This document shows positions 1-10,509 of a stretch of 64,000 nucleotides of DNA, one piece after another (position 1 is the first letter of the stretch; each line of letters begins with the position of its first letter). Origin of the DNA: Protula sp. h YS-2021 (lineage: Eukaryota > Annelida > Polychaeta > Sabellida > Serpulidae); contig OX457031.1 in assembly GCA_949752745.1 (NCBI GenBank), positions 19,340,199 through 19,404,198 of the forward strand, read 5' to 3'. Both the position numbers and the translations under genes were made by a program. The notes beneath the pieces are model-generated. The model was given only the letters and a program-made list of their open reading frames with translations. It made no database searches and was not told where the DNA came from.

Positions 1-558
1 TGTGCTCCCCAATTTGAAGGTCCCCCCCCCCCCCCTCCAAAAAAAAAAGACCAACCTTGAAATTTGGAACAATTCAATTGGTTCACTGCCACGGTATTCA
101 CAGAAGTTAACTGCCCAGTTAACTGTACTCTTTGAAGCAATAAACGTTTGATCTACCTAATTCACGAAAACAATTTTAAGTTGATTTTTGTTTGTTAAAC
201 AGGATAAATTTATAATTTACTTTCGATTGTTATGGTTGGCAACGGAGCCCTTAACGAACTCAATAAACTGTACAGTTAACTTTTGTGAATACGGCTTTTG
301 ATGGTCATATTTTCATGACGCAGAATCTTACATAGTTAAACCGTTGATAATGTTTAAGCGATAACACACTTTAGATTATAAAAGAAGGAGTTATCACGTA
401 CAGACCGCATATGTACAATCGATAGCATTACTTATGCGAGAGACTTTTTTATGGTGTACTCCAGACGTGGCACAGATCTTGGCCTGTCAGCGAAAATAGT
501 TGGTCTTTGTAAGTTGTTTTCAACCATATATACCTGCTTCATGTGTGGGGGATATCCT

Positions 559-1079
559 GACATTTCGCATCTGAACATTTCGCATCCAGGTAAAAAGGGT
601 GACATTTCGCATCCCTGTATGACTGAGATATACGTTGTTATGAATAATAACAGGTTTTGTGGGGTTTCATCGTCAAATACATCAGCTAAATCCAAAGAAC
701 TGAGATACCCAGATACTGAGATGCCTAGATACTGAGATACCCAGGTACTGAGATGCTTAGACACTGAGATACCCAAATACTGAGATGCCTAGATACTGAG
801 ATACCCAGATACTGAGATGCCTAGATACTGAGATATCCAGATATTGAGATGCCTAGATACTGAGATACCCAGATACTGAGATGCCTAGATACTGAGATAC
901 CCAGATACTGAGATGCCTAGATACTCAGATACACAGATACATTTGGAAGGAAAAGGATGGGAACCATATATGTAATCTGTAAATGAAACAAAAATAATTA
1001 CAGCCTTCGCACTGTTTTAACTGTGTCAAAAAATTACAGATGCGAAATGTCAGCTTTTTCATTTGGATGCGAAATGTCC
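559..1079. mobile_element. Short inverted-word (foldback) element
   Basis: The word GACATTTCGCATC occurs at 559-571 and 601-613, with a partial copy near 575-587. Its reverse complement occurs at 1039-1051 and 1065-1079. The inverted arms flank a 16/32-bp minisatellite. There is no coding capacity. I read it as a non-autonomous foldback or MITE-like element; no target-site duplication was identified. Confidence 0.55.
699..931. repeat. Minisatellite, 16-bp unit paired into 32 bp
   Basis: Two alternating 16-bp subunits, TGAGATACCCAGATAC and TGAGATGCCTAGATAC, run in tandem for about 230 bp with few changes, mainly towards the ends. Confidence 0.9.
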
Positions 1080-1184
1080 AGAAGCGGTTTGTTTTGGTAC
1101 TATGTTTTGCTGCTAACTTTACAGATGACGCCCCCCCCCCCCCGCCCCGCCCCCTTGACAGTCTCTAATGATTCAGCCACTTAC

Positions 1185-1357
1185 TTGCCAACAAAGTTCT
1201 CCAGAACACTGCTCTTTCCCGCGCTTTGCCCGCCTACTACCACTATCTGCGGGAGCTCAAGCCCAAAGGGTAGCCCGCTGGCTGCAAACGCGTCCTGTAG
1301 ACGATTCACCACCTGAATCAGCTTCTCCATACCCTCGTTTCCAACGCTCGCTGCCAT
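1185..1357 (-). CDS. DNM: Dynamin, first coding exon (GTPase N-terminus)
   Basis: This exon encodes the start of a classical dynamin, the large GTPase that pinches off clathrin-coated vesicles at the plasma membrane. The translation from the ATG at 1357-1355 contains [16 protein letters not shown], then [20 protein letters not shown], in which GGQSAGKSS is the P-loop that binds GTP, and ends NFVGK. The GMEx[10 protein letters not shown] block and the GGQSAGKS loop are typical of dynamin 1/2/3 and shibire; the mitochondrial DRP1 branch has different residues here. The start codon has an A at -3 and G at +4. The exon ends in codon phase 2 at a good donor (GTAAGT). Relative to vertebrate dynamins it has a few extra residues (MAASV) before the usual GN.GME start. 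The remaining exons lie beyond the left edge. Dynamin identity is near certain from sequence; vesicle scission is family knowledge. Confidence 0.93.
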
Positions 1358-1950
1358 TTTTAAATATCCAATTGAGTTTATTTTTCCTTTTTTTAATCCT
1401 AAAATTTTATAAATATAGATCAGTTTGATGATTGTCACAGCATTTGATCTATATTAAATGCCACACTTGTTTTTATATGTTGCACCTCACATGACAGACT
1501 TGTCTTGATGAAGCTACGGCGCAGCTTCAAAATACACGGTTTCTGTCTATAACGCCTCTGTTGGTGTATTGTTCTTCCGGGTAAATCACGTTTAAAATTT
1601 ACCATATACCATTCTAATATCGATACTGGAAATGGGTAGGGGGCTTAGAACACCACACGAGCATATCCCTGTCTGTTGTAATTCTATCATAGAAATAAGC
1701 TTTTAACTGGGCCCTCAGCTGAATTGCAGTTGCATGAGGAAATAAATACCACCTTTTTATTTGTTCAAGAGAGTTTCTGGTCGGTTTATCAAGAGAAAAC
1801 ATGTCATGGGATTATCCTGCTGAATTTATAATGCCTTCGTGGTACTTATCGAATAATTGTTTTTTTTTATCGGGTTAAAACATTTGCCTTTCCCCCTGTT
1901 TTTTAGGATTTCCTTCAAATCAGGATGGAACGGGTCAATGTTTAAGAGGT

Positions 1951-2055
1951 GGGGGGGGGGGGGGAGGTGGCAAAATTTGCCATTTTTTCCTTTTTTTCAC
2001 TTTGCCATATTTTCTGTTGCCATTATTTCCGTTGCCATTTTTTCCGTACCCCATA
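1951..2055. repeat. Poly-G tract followed by TTGCCATTTTTTCC word cluster
   Basis: A run of 14 G is followed by four or five degenerate copies of the word TTGCC(A)TTTTTTCC within about 90 bp. It looks like one arm of the same kind of word-based element seen elsewhere in the window. No opposing arm was found nearby. Confidence 0.4.
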
Positions 2056-2879
2056 CAAAAAGTATATATCTCTTCGGAGGTCAGCTGTTATATAACAACG
2101 CTATAATGACAAGAACAGCGCGCCACAGTGATGTCTGAAGTAGGAAGTTGAAAAATTGCCAAAATACTCAGACTAATGTAAAAAGTCTGACCGGGCTTCC
2201 TCGTCACTGATCATTCATGACATCATGCTGAGATTGAGGAAAATAATATGAAGTATTTAATCATAATAAGTTGACAACTCATCCAGAAGAGGATCCAGAA
2301 CCACACTACTGATCGAAGATCCAGAAATCTACAGGCTCACCTTCACTCGTTTTCAGCCCTGCCCACGGGCGAAGTACGTCAGTTGGAGTCCCTGCACGTA
2401 TCGCCTCCTTCCCGAAGCGCTCGAATTTGAGACTGCCTGAGAACATTCCCAAGCCATTTTTGTTGAATTTGTGTTGCTTTTATCTGTAGGAGGGAGGGGT
2501 TGGTCACAACTCTTTACTCTAATATCCCCCCTGAATCATTGATTTAATGAGCTAATAAATCTGTGAGTGTGTGTGCATGTGTCTTTGTGTGTTTTTTTCT
2601 TTGCGGCTGATATCACAATATGATTTTCAACAGACAATGGATGACTGTTAGATTTATTTATGCTGTAATGATAGTTACTAATAAGTTTGAAAAGCTGATC
2701 TCAAAACTCATGTCTGTGAGAAATGACAGAAAATGTAACATTATATTGTGTACTATTGATTTATGTTTTTATTTTAATTTTTAGAGGGGGGGGGGGGGGC
2801 ACGGAATGCCTCATACGTAAGCTCTCGAGGTATTCCATGTTGTTTGCATCCTGAAAATTCTGTTGAATTTTTTTGGGGG

Positions 2880-3416
2880 TAAACGGTCATTTGCCCCCCC
2901 CCCTGGTCAACTGCCCCCTAGTCAACTGCCCCCCTTTTTGCAACCCGGTCGACTGCCCCCCTCCTGCAATTTGACGGGGTCGTCATCTGCCCCCCTCCTT
3001 CAATTTGACGGGGTCGTCATCTGCCCCTCTCCTTTTTTAGTAGAATTTTTTTTAAATTAGGCAATTGTGATGTCCCCGTCTACTTCAACTCTGAAACAAT
3101 TGATCTCCATTGATCTATTCACAATATTGACCTTAGGAGAGACTGATCCGTAAACTAATTGCAATTCTAATAGCAATTAGTTTCTTATTGGTGAATTGTA
3201 ATTTACCGAGGTGCAATGCTTTCAATATAAAATAAATATAATTTTATTTATTGTGTCTTTGTAAGCCAAGAACTCAAGAAAAAATAGTATATGGAGGGGG
3301 CAAGCGACCACCCCTCCACTTTGAAGGAGAGGGGGGGGGCAGTCGACCGGGTTGCAAAAAAGGGGGGGGGGCAGATGACAGGGGGCAGTTGACCGGGGGG
3401 GGCAGATGACCGGGAT
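2880..3416. mobile_element. Foldback element with GTCAACTGCCCC-type words
   Basis: The left arm (about 2880-3030) repeats GTCAACTGCCCCC and GTCATCTGCCCC with spacers such as CAATTTGACGGG. The right arm (about 3290-3416) carries the complement, GGGGGCAGTCGACCGGG and GGGGGCAGATGAC. The centre is A/T-rich and non-coding. The arms are long, G/C-biased and imperfect, and could fold into a large hairpin. Confidence 0.6.
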
Positions 3417-3479
3417 TCAGTTTTTTTCACCAAAACGACCCGCCAATTTCTTGTTTTTACGACTTCACCAATCCGATTA

Positions 3480-3535
3480 AGAGAGAGAGGGCCAGGGATT
3501 GAGTGAGAAAGAGAAAGGGAGAGTAAGAACGAAAG

Positions 3536-3594
<59 letters not shown>
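3480..3594. repeat. (GA)n microsatellite with degenerate start
   Basis: Purine-rich GA/GAAA repeats become a clean (GA)n tract at about 3543-3593. Confidence 0.95.
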
Positions 3595-3887
3595 AATTTT
3601 CGCCTTTTCTCTCTCCTTGAGTCAAGTATTATGAATGTTATCCATAAAGCCATGCAACACAAACACACCCGAGTGTTGATCGCGTGTATGACACTATCTG
3701 TCTGCTATCTCTGGATGTTACATTGGTTTGAAAGGCCTTTCATCTGCCCTTTATTATGTATATTAATGATTCGTCATTTAGCTCTTTCACTTTCTTTCAC
3801 TCTCTGCCCCTTTCTCTCCTTCCTCCCTCCCCACTTTATATTTTGTGGCGCTGGATTTTTAAAAAAAAATTTTTGCATCCGAGGCTT

Positions 3888-3899
3888 ATGATGATGACT

Positions 3900-3934
<35 letters not shown>

Positions 3935-3965
3935 CGTGACGATCATGATGATGATCATGATGATG
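3888..3965. repeat. (ATG)n trinucleotide microsatellite
   Basis: A tract of ATG/GAT repeats with a few interruptions. Confidence 0.95.
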
Positions 3966-4979
3966 TTCCAGAAAGAATTTCAGATCAATTTTAAAGTCAC
4001 CTCAAAGAGTGCAAAAGTTTTAGAGTGCAAATAATAATAACGATTGGGCGTCTCAAACAATTGTGGCGATCGTGCGTTTCGTTTTGGAGAAATTCACGTA
4101 TCTCATTTTTGGATTTCGAAACGCGTTTGAAACCAATCCCACGTAATTTTTTTAGCTGTTCCATAACTGTGCAAATTTCAAAGATGATCATTTTAGTGGC
4201 TTTGAGCTATCATGTTCAAAGATTCACACAGTAGGCAGAGAAATTGGCAGAGGGGGGGGGGGGGGGGGGACTAGCGCGGTGGACAATGGCGAGTGTTTTG
4301 GCCTACGGAGTAACATCAGAACACTAAGTCAACACCTGTACACATAAACGTTTATTTGAAAAATACTAAGCGCAGAGAACGACTTTTAACAAAGAAGAGA
4401 AACAAGCTGTTACTAACAAACAATTTGTGCGCTTTCTTAAAATACATTTTAGTGTAACGTCCCGCGGTGTTAATGGGACATCTCTTCGAAAGTCAGATTT
4501 ACTTGTTTTATCGCGATGTTCTCACTTTATCCCGCTGTAAGTCCGTATGTTGTTTTCAAAACAGAAACGTCAGTTCTCCTCAAACGGAGATTACTAAACA
4601 CGAAATAGTAAAAATACGGAAAACACTAATATTTCTGCTACAAGCTTGAGTGAACATGTTTACTGTACTAATTTACTCTGCACAATGATTTTTTTTTGGT
4701 GCTGCGACCAGTAATTAACAAAACGACAATTTTGTGAGTTCTCTCATAACAAAAACATCAGCATAAAGTAACAATGAAGACATAACATGTAGGCAGTAAC
4801 CGAGTAAATAGTCCATAAAGATGACTACCAACCAAAAGGAATAGCATGCAGCAAAGTCCAAACAAAAATTTAGCAGTGTATGCTTATGATAGACGCGTAA
4901 TAGTACACTTACCACAATATTTTAAAAGCATGTCGATTTTGGATAAAAATGTAATAAGCAATTCTAAAAATGCACTTGA

Positions 4980-5215
4980 ATGACTAGTGAATGGCTAATA
5001 TATGACCGGTACATGACCACTATATAACCGTATATAACTAGTACATGACTAGTATGTAACCGTATATGACTAATGCATGCTAGTATATAAGCGCACATGA
5101 CCAGTACATGACCAGTATATAACCGTATATAACTAGACATGACTAGTACATAGCCGTATATTACTAGTACGTGACTAGTACAATATATAACCGTGGATGG
5201 CTAGTGCATGGCTAG
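4980..5215. repeat. Degenerate minisatellite, ACTAGTACATGACTAG type
   Basis: Short related blocks (ATGACTAGTACATGAC, TATATAACCGTATATAAC) alternate for about 230 bp. The period is irregular at about 16-32 bp, and the words are themselves near-palindromic (ACTAGT, TATATA). Confidence 0.75.
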
Positions 5216-5965
5216 TCTGGAAGAGAATATTAAAAAGGAGTGCGCAAGACTTTCAAGCGCGTGATACATTAAGCCAGCTAAAACAACTGATGTTTCACGT
5301 CATGACGTCACGTGATAAGGAGCATTATTTACTTGTATACAATATTGTACACAGAGCTACACACAATACCAGTCGACATCAACTGGATACCAATTATTAA
5401 GTATTACATGTAATACTTATACACACGAAAAAAAACAAAACAAAACAAAACAAAACGACATGGAATAGCGGACTTGTACACAGACATTGCAGACCGCTCG
5501 CTATTGCCGCAAGTCTCTCCCATACAACCCCATGATGTCATACATTTGCATTAAGACGTGCCAAGATATTACCCAATAAACTAGGACACATGTGTCCAAA
5601 GAAGAGAAGCGGAAGGATGACTCTCAATTCTAACACGCCATGACATATATTTACATGTACAGCATAAATGTATACAACCATAAAATAAAGGTATCGAGAG
5701 AAAAGGCCGAGAGACAAAAAGAGCTTCTTCATATAGCAAACAAAATTTCGAGTTTTCGAGATAGACCTATTACAATATATAGTTTTATTAATTTTATTTC
5801 ACTGAATTACAATATCTAAATTTTTGTAATAGCAATCACTTTCATACTAATAGTCCTTAGGACATGGAATAGTTTTTGCTATTAATGGTGGAGACATAAA
5901 AAACTCTTAACTGGTTCTTTGTGTGTACATCTGACACATAAAATGACAGACTATTTTAATGTAAA

Positions 5966-6005
5966 TAATAATAATAATAATAATAATAAAAATAATAATA
6001 ATAAT
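5966..6005. repeat. (AAT)n microsatellite
   Basis: AATAATAAT repeats with one AAA interruption. Confidence 0.9.
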
Positions 6006-6384
6006 ATGCATCCTTCGCCGGCTAACCGTCAACGTTTCTAATTATATGGAGTGGAATGAGCTTACACTGAAGTCACCACACTCTATATAATTGTTATTGT
6101 ATTTTATAGAAATAGCTTCACATTTTAAACAAAACACAAGTCAGTATTAAAGCTTTGAGTTAAACACAACAATAGATTAAAGTAATAACAAAAAATTGCA
6201 TTTTTTTTACAGGATAAGTTCTACTTAATAAAAAACGAAAGCAGAGTGAAATCCCTCCGGTAGATTCCGATAATATAAGCACACCACGAAAGCCGGGAGA
6301 AGAGAGAGAATGTCTCCAGTAAGATTCCTGTCCCAGCAGAATTTCTGCACGGAATTCCCATGATAATTCTATATGCTGGCACTA

Positions 6385-6475
6385 TGGAAAATGACATAAG
6401 GCCAAGTGGCACATACTACATGGCACACATCCCAATGGCACAAATGTTAAATGGCACAGTCCCGATGCGTGCCCC
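6385..6475. repeat. TGGCACA word cluster
   Basis: Five copies of (A)TGGCACA occur within about 80 bp at spacings of 13-20 bases, without opposing complements. This resembles a single arm of the word-based elements. Confidence 0.4.
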
Positions 6476-6844
6476 GGTCTTCAGTCTGCCGATAGCGTTG
6501 GGGTCGGGGGTGGGTGGATTATCTGTCCTAACTCTGCAGCCCCCCAAATCCTTACTTCACCAATGACATATACATTGTATACTAAGACCATCAGGTTTTA
6601 AGCATTTGAACTCAATAGATATGTATACCATACTGAAAAGCGGTCAAGCCTCAATCTTGTTTTCTAAAGATTCACCGCAGAAGAGAATAATATTTCCTTT
6701 TATAACTTGGCATCGGTGCACAAACAACTCATATAGTTTTCATCTTATTCCATTGCGCCTTCACTACATTCTGCTTAGATCCCTTTTTGGCTGGAATCAT
6801 TCCTGTTGATTACATTACACCGTTTTTATTTTAATTAAGCCACC

Positions 6845-7090
6845 GTGGGAGTACCACATGCTTATCTTATGGGCAGAGTGAGTACCACATGCTTACCTTA
6901 GAGGCAAAGTGAGTGCTACATGCTTACCTTACAGGTAAAGTGAGTACCACATTGATCATGTTATGGGTAGAGTGAGAACCACATGCTCACCTTACAGGCG
7001 AAGTGAGTACCACATGCTTATCTTACAGGCAAAGTGTGTACCACATGCTCATCTTATGGGCAGAGCGAGAAGCACATGCTTATCTTATAG
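6845..7090. repeat. Minisatellite, 31-bp unit, about 8 copies
   Basis: The unit begins GAGTACCACATGCTTACCTT and ends GGCAAAGT. The copies differ at several positions (for example TTATGGGCAGAGT versus TTACAGGCAAAGT). Confidence 0.9.
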
Positions 7091-7259
7091 AATCATGTCG
7101 TTGTTATAAACTGTTGACCTCTAGAGAGATCTAGCTGTTGTGTATAAAGACAAAGCCGAAACAGACAAAACTACTACCACAGTTTCAACGGAATCCCCAG
7201 CGTGTCGCGGTCTGACACACAACAGACCGAACCACAGAAGAGGTTGGCTAAAAGACGAT

Positions 7260-7470
7260 ATGTAAGGGGTCCTTGGTGAGCCTGAATGACGATATTAAGA
7301 GGTGACCCGGACCTGGACATGATCAGAGTCAAAAACCGGAATTTGACTATTATCTGGAAAATGGTTAGAGATAGAGAATTTTGAGATTATTTTCGACCCT
7401 TTGGGCCTAAAATACCATATTTAAGAGCTCATGTTCTACCCTTTTGCCCTAAACAACGTTACATACAAGA
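7260..7470 (-). repeat. Fragment of the nuclear-receptor-site composite repeat
   Basis: It contains TTCGACCCTTTGGGCCTAAA, the ACTATTATCT...GGTTAGAGATAGAG block and a second, decayed CCCTTTTGCCCTAAACAACG. These match the unit of the arrays at 28-29 kb, 32-33 kb, 41-42 kb and 45 kb. It runs in the same orientation as the copy at 41.6-42.7 kb. Confidence 0.75.
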
Positions 7471-8581
7471 GAGCATATTAAACGCACATAAGCTTATAGA
7501 AGTGCATTATGCAACAAAAAATTTCTATTTTGCGAAATTCGAGGTAAGTGCGAAAGTGCATCATGGTACTTCTCTATTTTTTTTGTGTTTGTCAAAAATT
7601 TTCCGCCGCATTTATGTCAGGGGGGGGGGGGGGGGGCTAAATATATGCACAATACATTGTAACATCTGGTTCTAATGCAGTGTGTCAAATAGCACTACAC
7701 CAACCAATGAATTTCAAAGGAAACACAAAAAAAACAAAAAAAAACAAAGCGAAACCAAGAAAAAAATACAAAAAAAAAACAAAGAAAATCAACGGAAAAT
7801 TAATTGCATACGAAATCACACATAAGAAAATTTTGTTCAAATTTTAGTTACGCATGTTTTGTCATATATCCAAGCTACACATGTTGGATTTTTCACCGGA
7901 GGATTTCTGCAAATAAATGCCAGTATGTAAGCACATCGCATGAGCACAGTTTTTATTCACAACAAGCAGCTTTACTTTTTTCCTTTCCATTTATGGACAG
8001 ATTTTAAACACACGTTTTTATGAAATGCGCATATCCAATGTTTAATATTTAAATATATAAAGCGCCGACAATTTCCACATTTATTTGATATCAATTAAAC
8101 CTACATGATGGCATAAAAAAACCAACCCTTGTTTAATGTAACGTTATATTTTTGTTGTTTAATTTTATTTAATCCTTGGCGTACGTAGAACTTACACTTA
8201 ACACAAAAAATTATTTACAACAACAATGTCAATGGATACTTTCTAATAAATTCATTAAATAAACTATCTTCTTACGAAGGTAAATTTACCGACAGGGAGA
8301 TTATTTGAAATTGCTTAAAGATTTTTTTACAATCGTTTGGTCTATATGTGACTTAAAAATTCTCCATATTTACAAATTTAAAGAGACACCATACTTTTGG
8401 CTACAAGTCGATACAATGCCGATTCGACTGGCGATTATTCGACTAGTAACCACACGCCTAAATTGATTAAAAAACGCCACATTTGTCCAAAACATTCTAC
8501 ATAATTTTATAGTTTTGTGGAACAAAATGCATTTCTGCTTTTAAACTAGATTGGCCAGTGTTTTTGTTAAAACAAAAACGG

Positions 8582-9679
8582 ATATGTCTCCCCCGCCCTC
8601 CAATCAGTCACGTGGAAAAAAATTCCTTGCTTAAAAGTACAACACTGGCGAGCCCAAAAAATAAAAAAAATTGCCAAAAATACATTTTTACAAAAAATGA
8701 AGAAAAACTTCGCTGTAAACATTTCCACTACATATGGGTTCTTCTTGCTATATTTCAGCCTAATGCAACAAGTTGTTTCGGAGACATCGAAACAATTATG
8801 GCCAAAAAAGTTAAAAATCAAAAATTGAAAAATTCGCCAAAAATATTTTCAACGGAAATGAAAAAAAAACTTCGCAGTAAACATTTACACGTTTTGTGAG
8901 TTCTTCCTGCCAAGTTTCAGCCTAATGGAACAAACCGTTTCGGAGATATTGCAACAATATGGCAAAAAAAGTTAAAAATCAAAAATTAAAAAATCGCCAA
9001 AAATACATTTTCAACGGAAATGAAAAGAAACTTCGCAGTAAACATTTGCACTACATTTGGGTTATTCTTGCCACGCTGCAGCCCAATCCAACAAACTGTT
9101 TAGGAGATATCGCAACAATATGGTCAAAAAAGTTAAAAATAAAAAAATTTAAAATTCGTCAAAAATACATTTTCAATAGAAATGAAAAAAAACTTCGCAG
9201 TAAACATTTACACGTCTTGTGAGTTTTTCTTGCCAAGTTTCAGCCTAATCCAACAAACCGTTTTGGAGATATCGCAACAATATGGCCAAAAAAAGTTCAA
9301 AATCAAAAATTTAAAAATTCGCCAGAAATACATTTTCAGCGGAAATGAAGTAGAACTTCACAGTAAACATTTGCACTATATGTGTGTTGTTCTTGCCACG
9401 TTTCAGCCTAATCCAACAAACTTTTTTGGAGTTATAGCCTGCCAAAGTGAAAAAAATGCACGAACCCCCCCTCCTCTACGTTCAAAAATTTGCCAAAAAT
9501 AGAATTTTTGAGGAATCGAAAAAAAAATAATACGGGCATCATCTAGACATGTACCCCAATATGTATGCATGTTTTGAGAAAAATCGACTCATTAATTTCA
9601 TAAGAACTCACTGCGGACAGACGGACGGACGGACGGACACACCAAATGCTATATATGTCTCCCTTAGGGGGAGACATAT
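8582..9679. mobile_element. TIR-bounded element carrying a 161-bp tandem array
   Basis: The left end reads ATATGTCTCCCCC (8582-8594) and the right end its exact complement, GGGGGAGACATAT (9667-9679). Just inside the right end is a short (GGAC)n run. About five units of roughly 161 bp lie between 8,640 and 9,460, each with CTTCGCAGTAAACATTT followed by ...CAGCCTAATCCAACAAAC and GGAGATATCGCAACAATATG. No transposase is visible, so I read it as non-autonomous. Open frames through it (for example 8959-9222, plus strand) are array artefacts. Confidence 0.65.
8640..9460 (+). repeat. 161-bp tandem array with alternating subtypes
   Basis: The anchor C-T-T-C-G-C-(A/T)-GTAAACATT occurs near 8708, 8869, 9030, 9192 and 9355, giving spacings of 161-163 bp. 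Units 1, 3 and 5 continue CACTA(C/T)AT.TG(G/T)GTT, whereas units 2 and 4 continue CACGT.TTGTGAGTT. This implies a ~322-bp higher-order dimer. Confidence 0.85.
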
Positions 9680-10247
9680 AAATATGCCAAAGAGACATAA
9701 TATTTAGGCAAACCGTCGCACGTCGTGATTGACGTGAGTCGTAATTAAGCGTACTGTCCCAGTGTCTAGAAAGTAAGTCCTCAGCACACATTGGGACGTC
9801 TATCCCACGTCTACCCAGCTACACTTGTTCACTGCGTTTTCTTGACGCGAACAAGACAGACAATGTCATGATGTTTTGTATTAAATATCTTTCCAACTTT
9901 GAGATATCTGATATCCACTTCTGATATAAATTCGTATCCGTGGCTTCTGGTTCGATGGAACGCAGGGATATATCTATGTCGGAAAATGACGTCACGGCTT
10001 ACCTATTTGAAGTTGGCGCGGATGACAAATTCATGGCATTGGTTAACCTACTCCCATTAGCATAAGTAAATTGGTGTGTTACTTTGTGTTTGTTTGTTTG
10101 CATCCATGCGCTTAATCGCTATCACCACAGACACCAATTTAGTTCCAGGTAGTTCATGCTGTAATATTCTGCACAACTCTTAATTATCATTTAACAAATT
10201 ATTCATATTTCAGAGGTGTCCTCTCTTATCCGCGTAAATTCTGTTGT

Positions 10248-10262
10248 TTTTATTTATTTATT
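10248..10262 (-). terminator. Putative polyadenylation signals of the Ig gene
   Basis: On the minus strand overlapping AATAAA motifs (AATAAATAAATAAA) occur about 100 bases downstream of the Ig gene stop codon. The position suits a short 3' UTR. Confidence 0.5.
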
Positions 10263-10363
10263 TTTTTCTGTGGGTTTTTTTTAATGACGTAGGGTTTAAG
10301 AAAAATGGTTAGAGAGAATGTTTGGCATTTCGATCTATTAGATCAACATCGTCGCTTGAAAGA

Positions 10364-10509
10364 CTACCAGAGCACGGGAATCAGGAGCGTTGCTATGGCA
10401 ACGGAAAGACTGGGAAAAGTTACAGATGAAGCTCCCTCGATGTTCTTCCGTTGTGTGGGTGCATCTTCAGGGGATGGGTCCTCCTTGTATGGTACTTCAT
10501 CATTCTTCT
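10364..10509 (-). CDS. Ig gene exon 10: stalk and GPI-anchor signal, stop
   Basis: The acceptor is TATCATTTACAG. The exon encodes EKNDEVPYKEDPSPEDAPTQ, RKNIEGASSV, and the hydrophobic end LSVAIATLLIPVLW followed directly by TAG (10366-10364). Small residues at 392-395, a short spacer and a terminal hydrophobic run with no cytoplasmic tail fit a GPI-attachment signal. A weak donor (TCT|GTAACT) inside the exon is the main alternative, but it would lose this ending. Confidence 0.72.

Larger units (their letters stand above)
1..1184. other. Dynamin intron 1 (partial)
   Basis: This is non-coding sequence downstream of dynamin exon 1. It holds a C14 run at 22-35, a short palindromic pair of words near 10-70 (CCAATTTGAAGG and its near complement), the inverted-word element at 559-1079 and the 16/32-bp minisatellite inside it. 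The open frames here simply follow the repeats. Confidence 0.7.
1358..10363. other. Intergenic region between dynamin start and Ig gene end
   Basis: This stretch lies upstream of dynamin and downstream of the Ig gene. Any dynamin promoter and 5' leader should be at its left end, but I see no defined element. I see no exon or RNA gene. Apart from the repeats listed separately it holds poly-G tracts (1951-1964, 2786-2799, 4252-4269 and about 7620-7636) and A/T-rich unique sequence. The longest open frames are repeat-derived or lack recognisable content. Confidence 0.6.

Noticed and set aside
8558..9502. Plus-strand frames with repeated KKLRSKHLH
   Set aside because: They follow the 161-bp tandem array and have no sequence features of a protein family.
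10000..10070. Possible alternative last exon of the Ig gene (VNQCHEFVIRANFK then stop)
   Set aside because: Short, no hydrophobic anchor, and not needed once exon 10 ends with its own stop.
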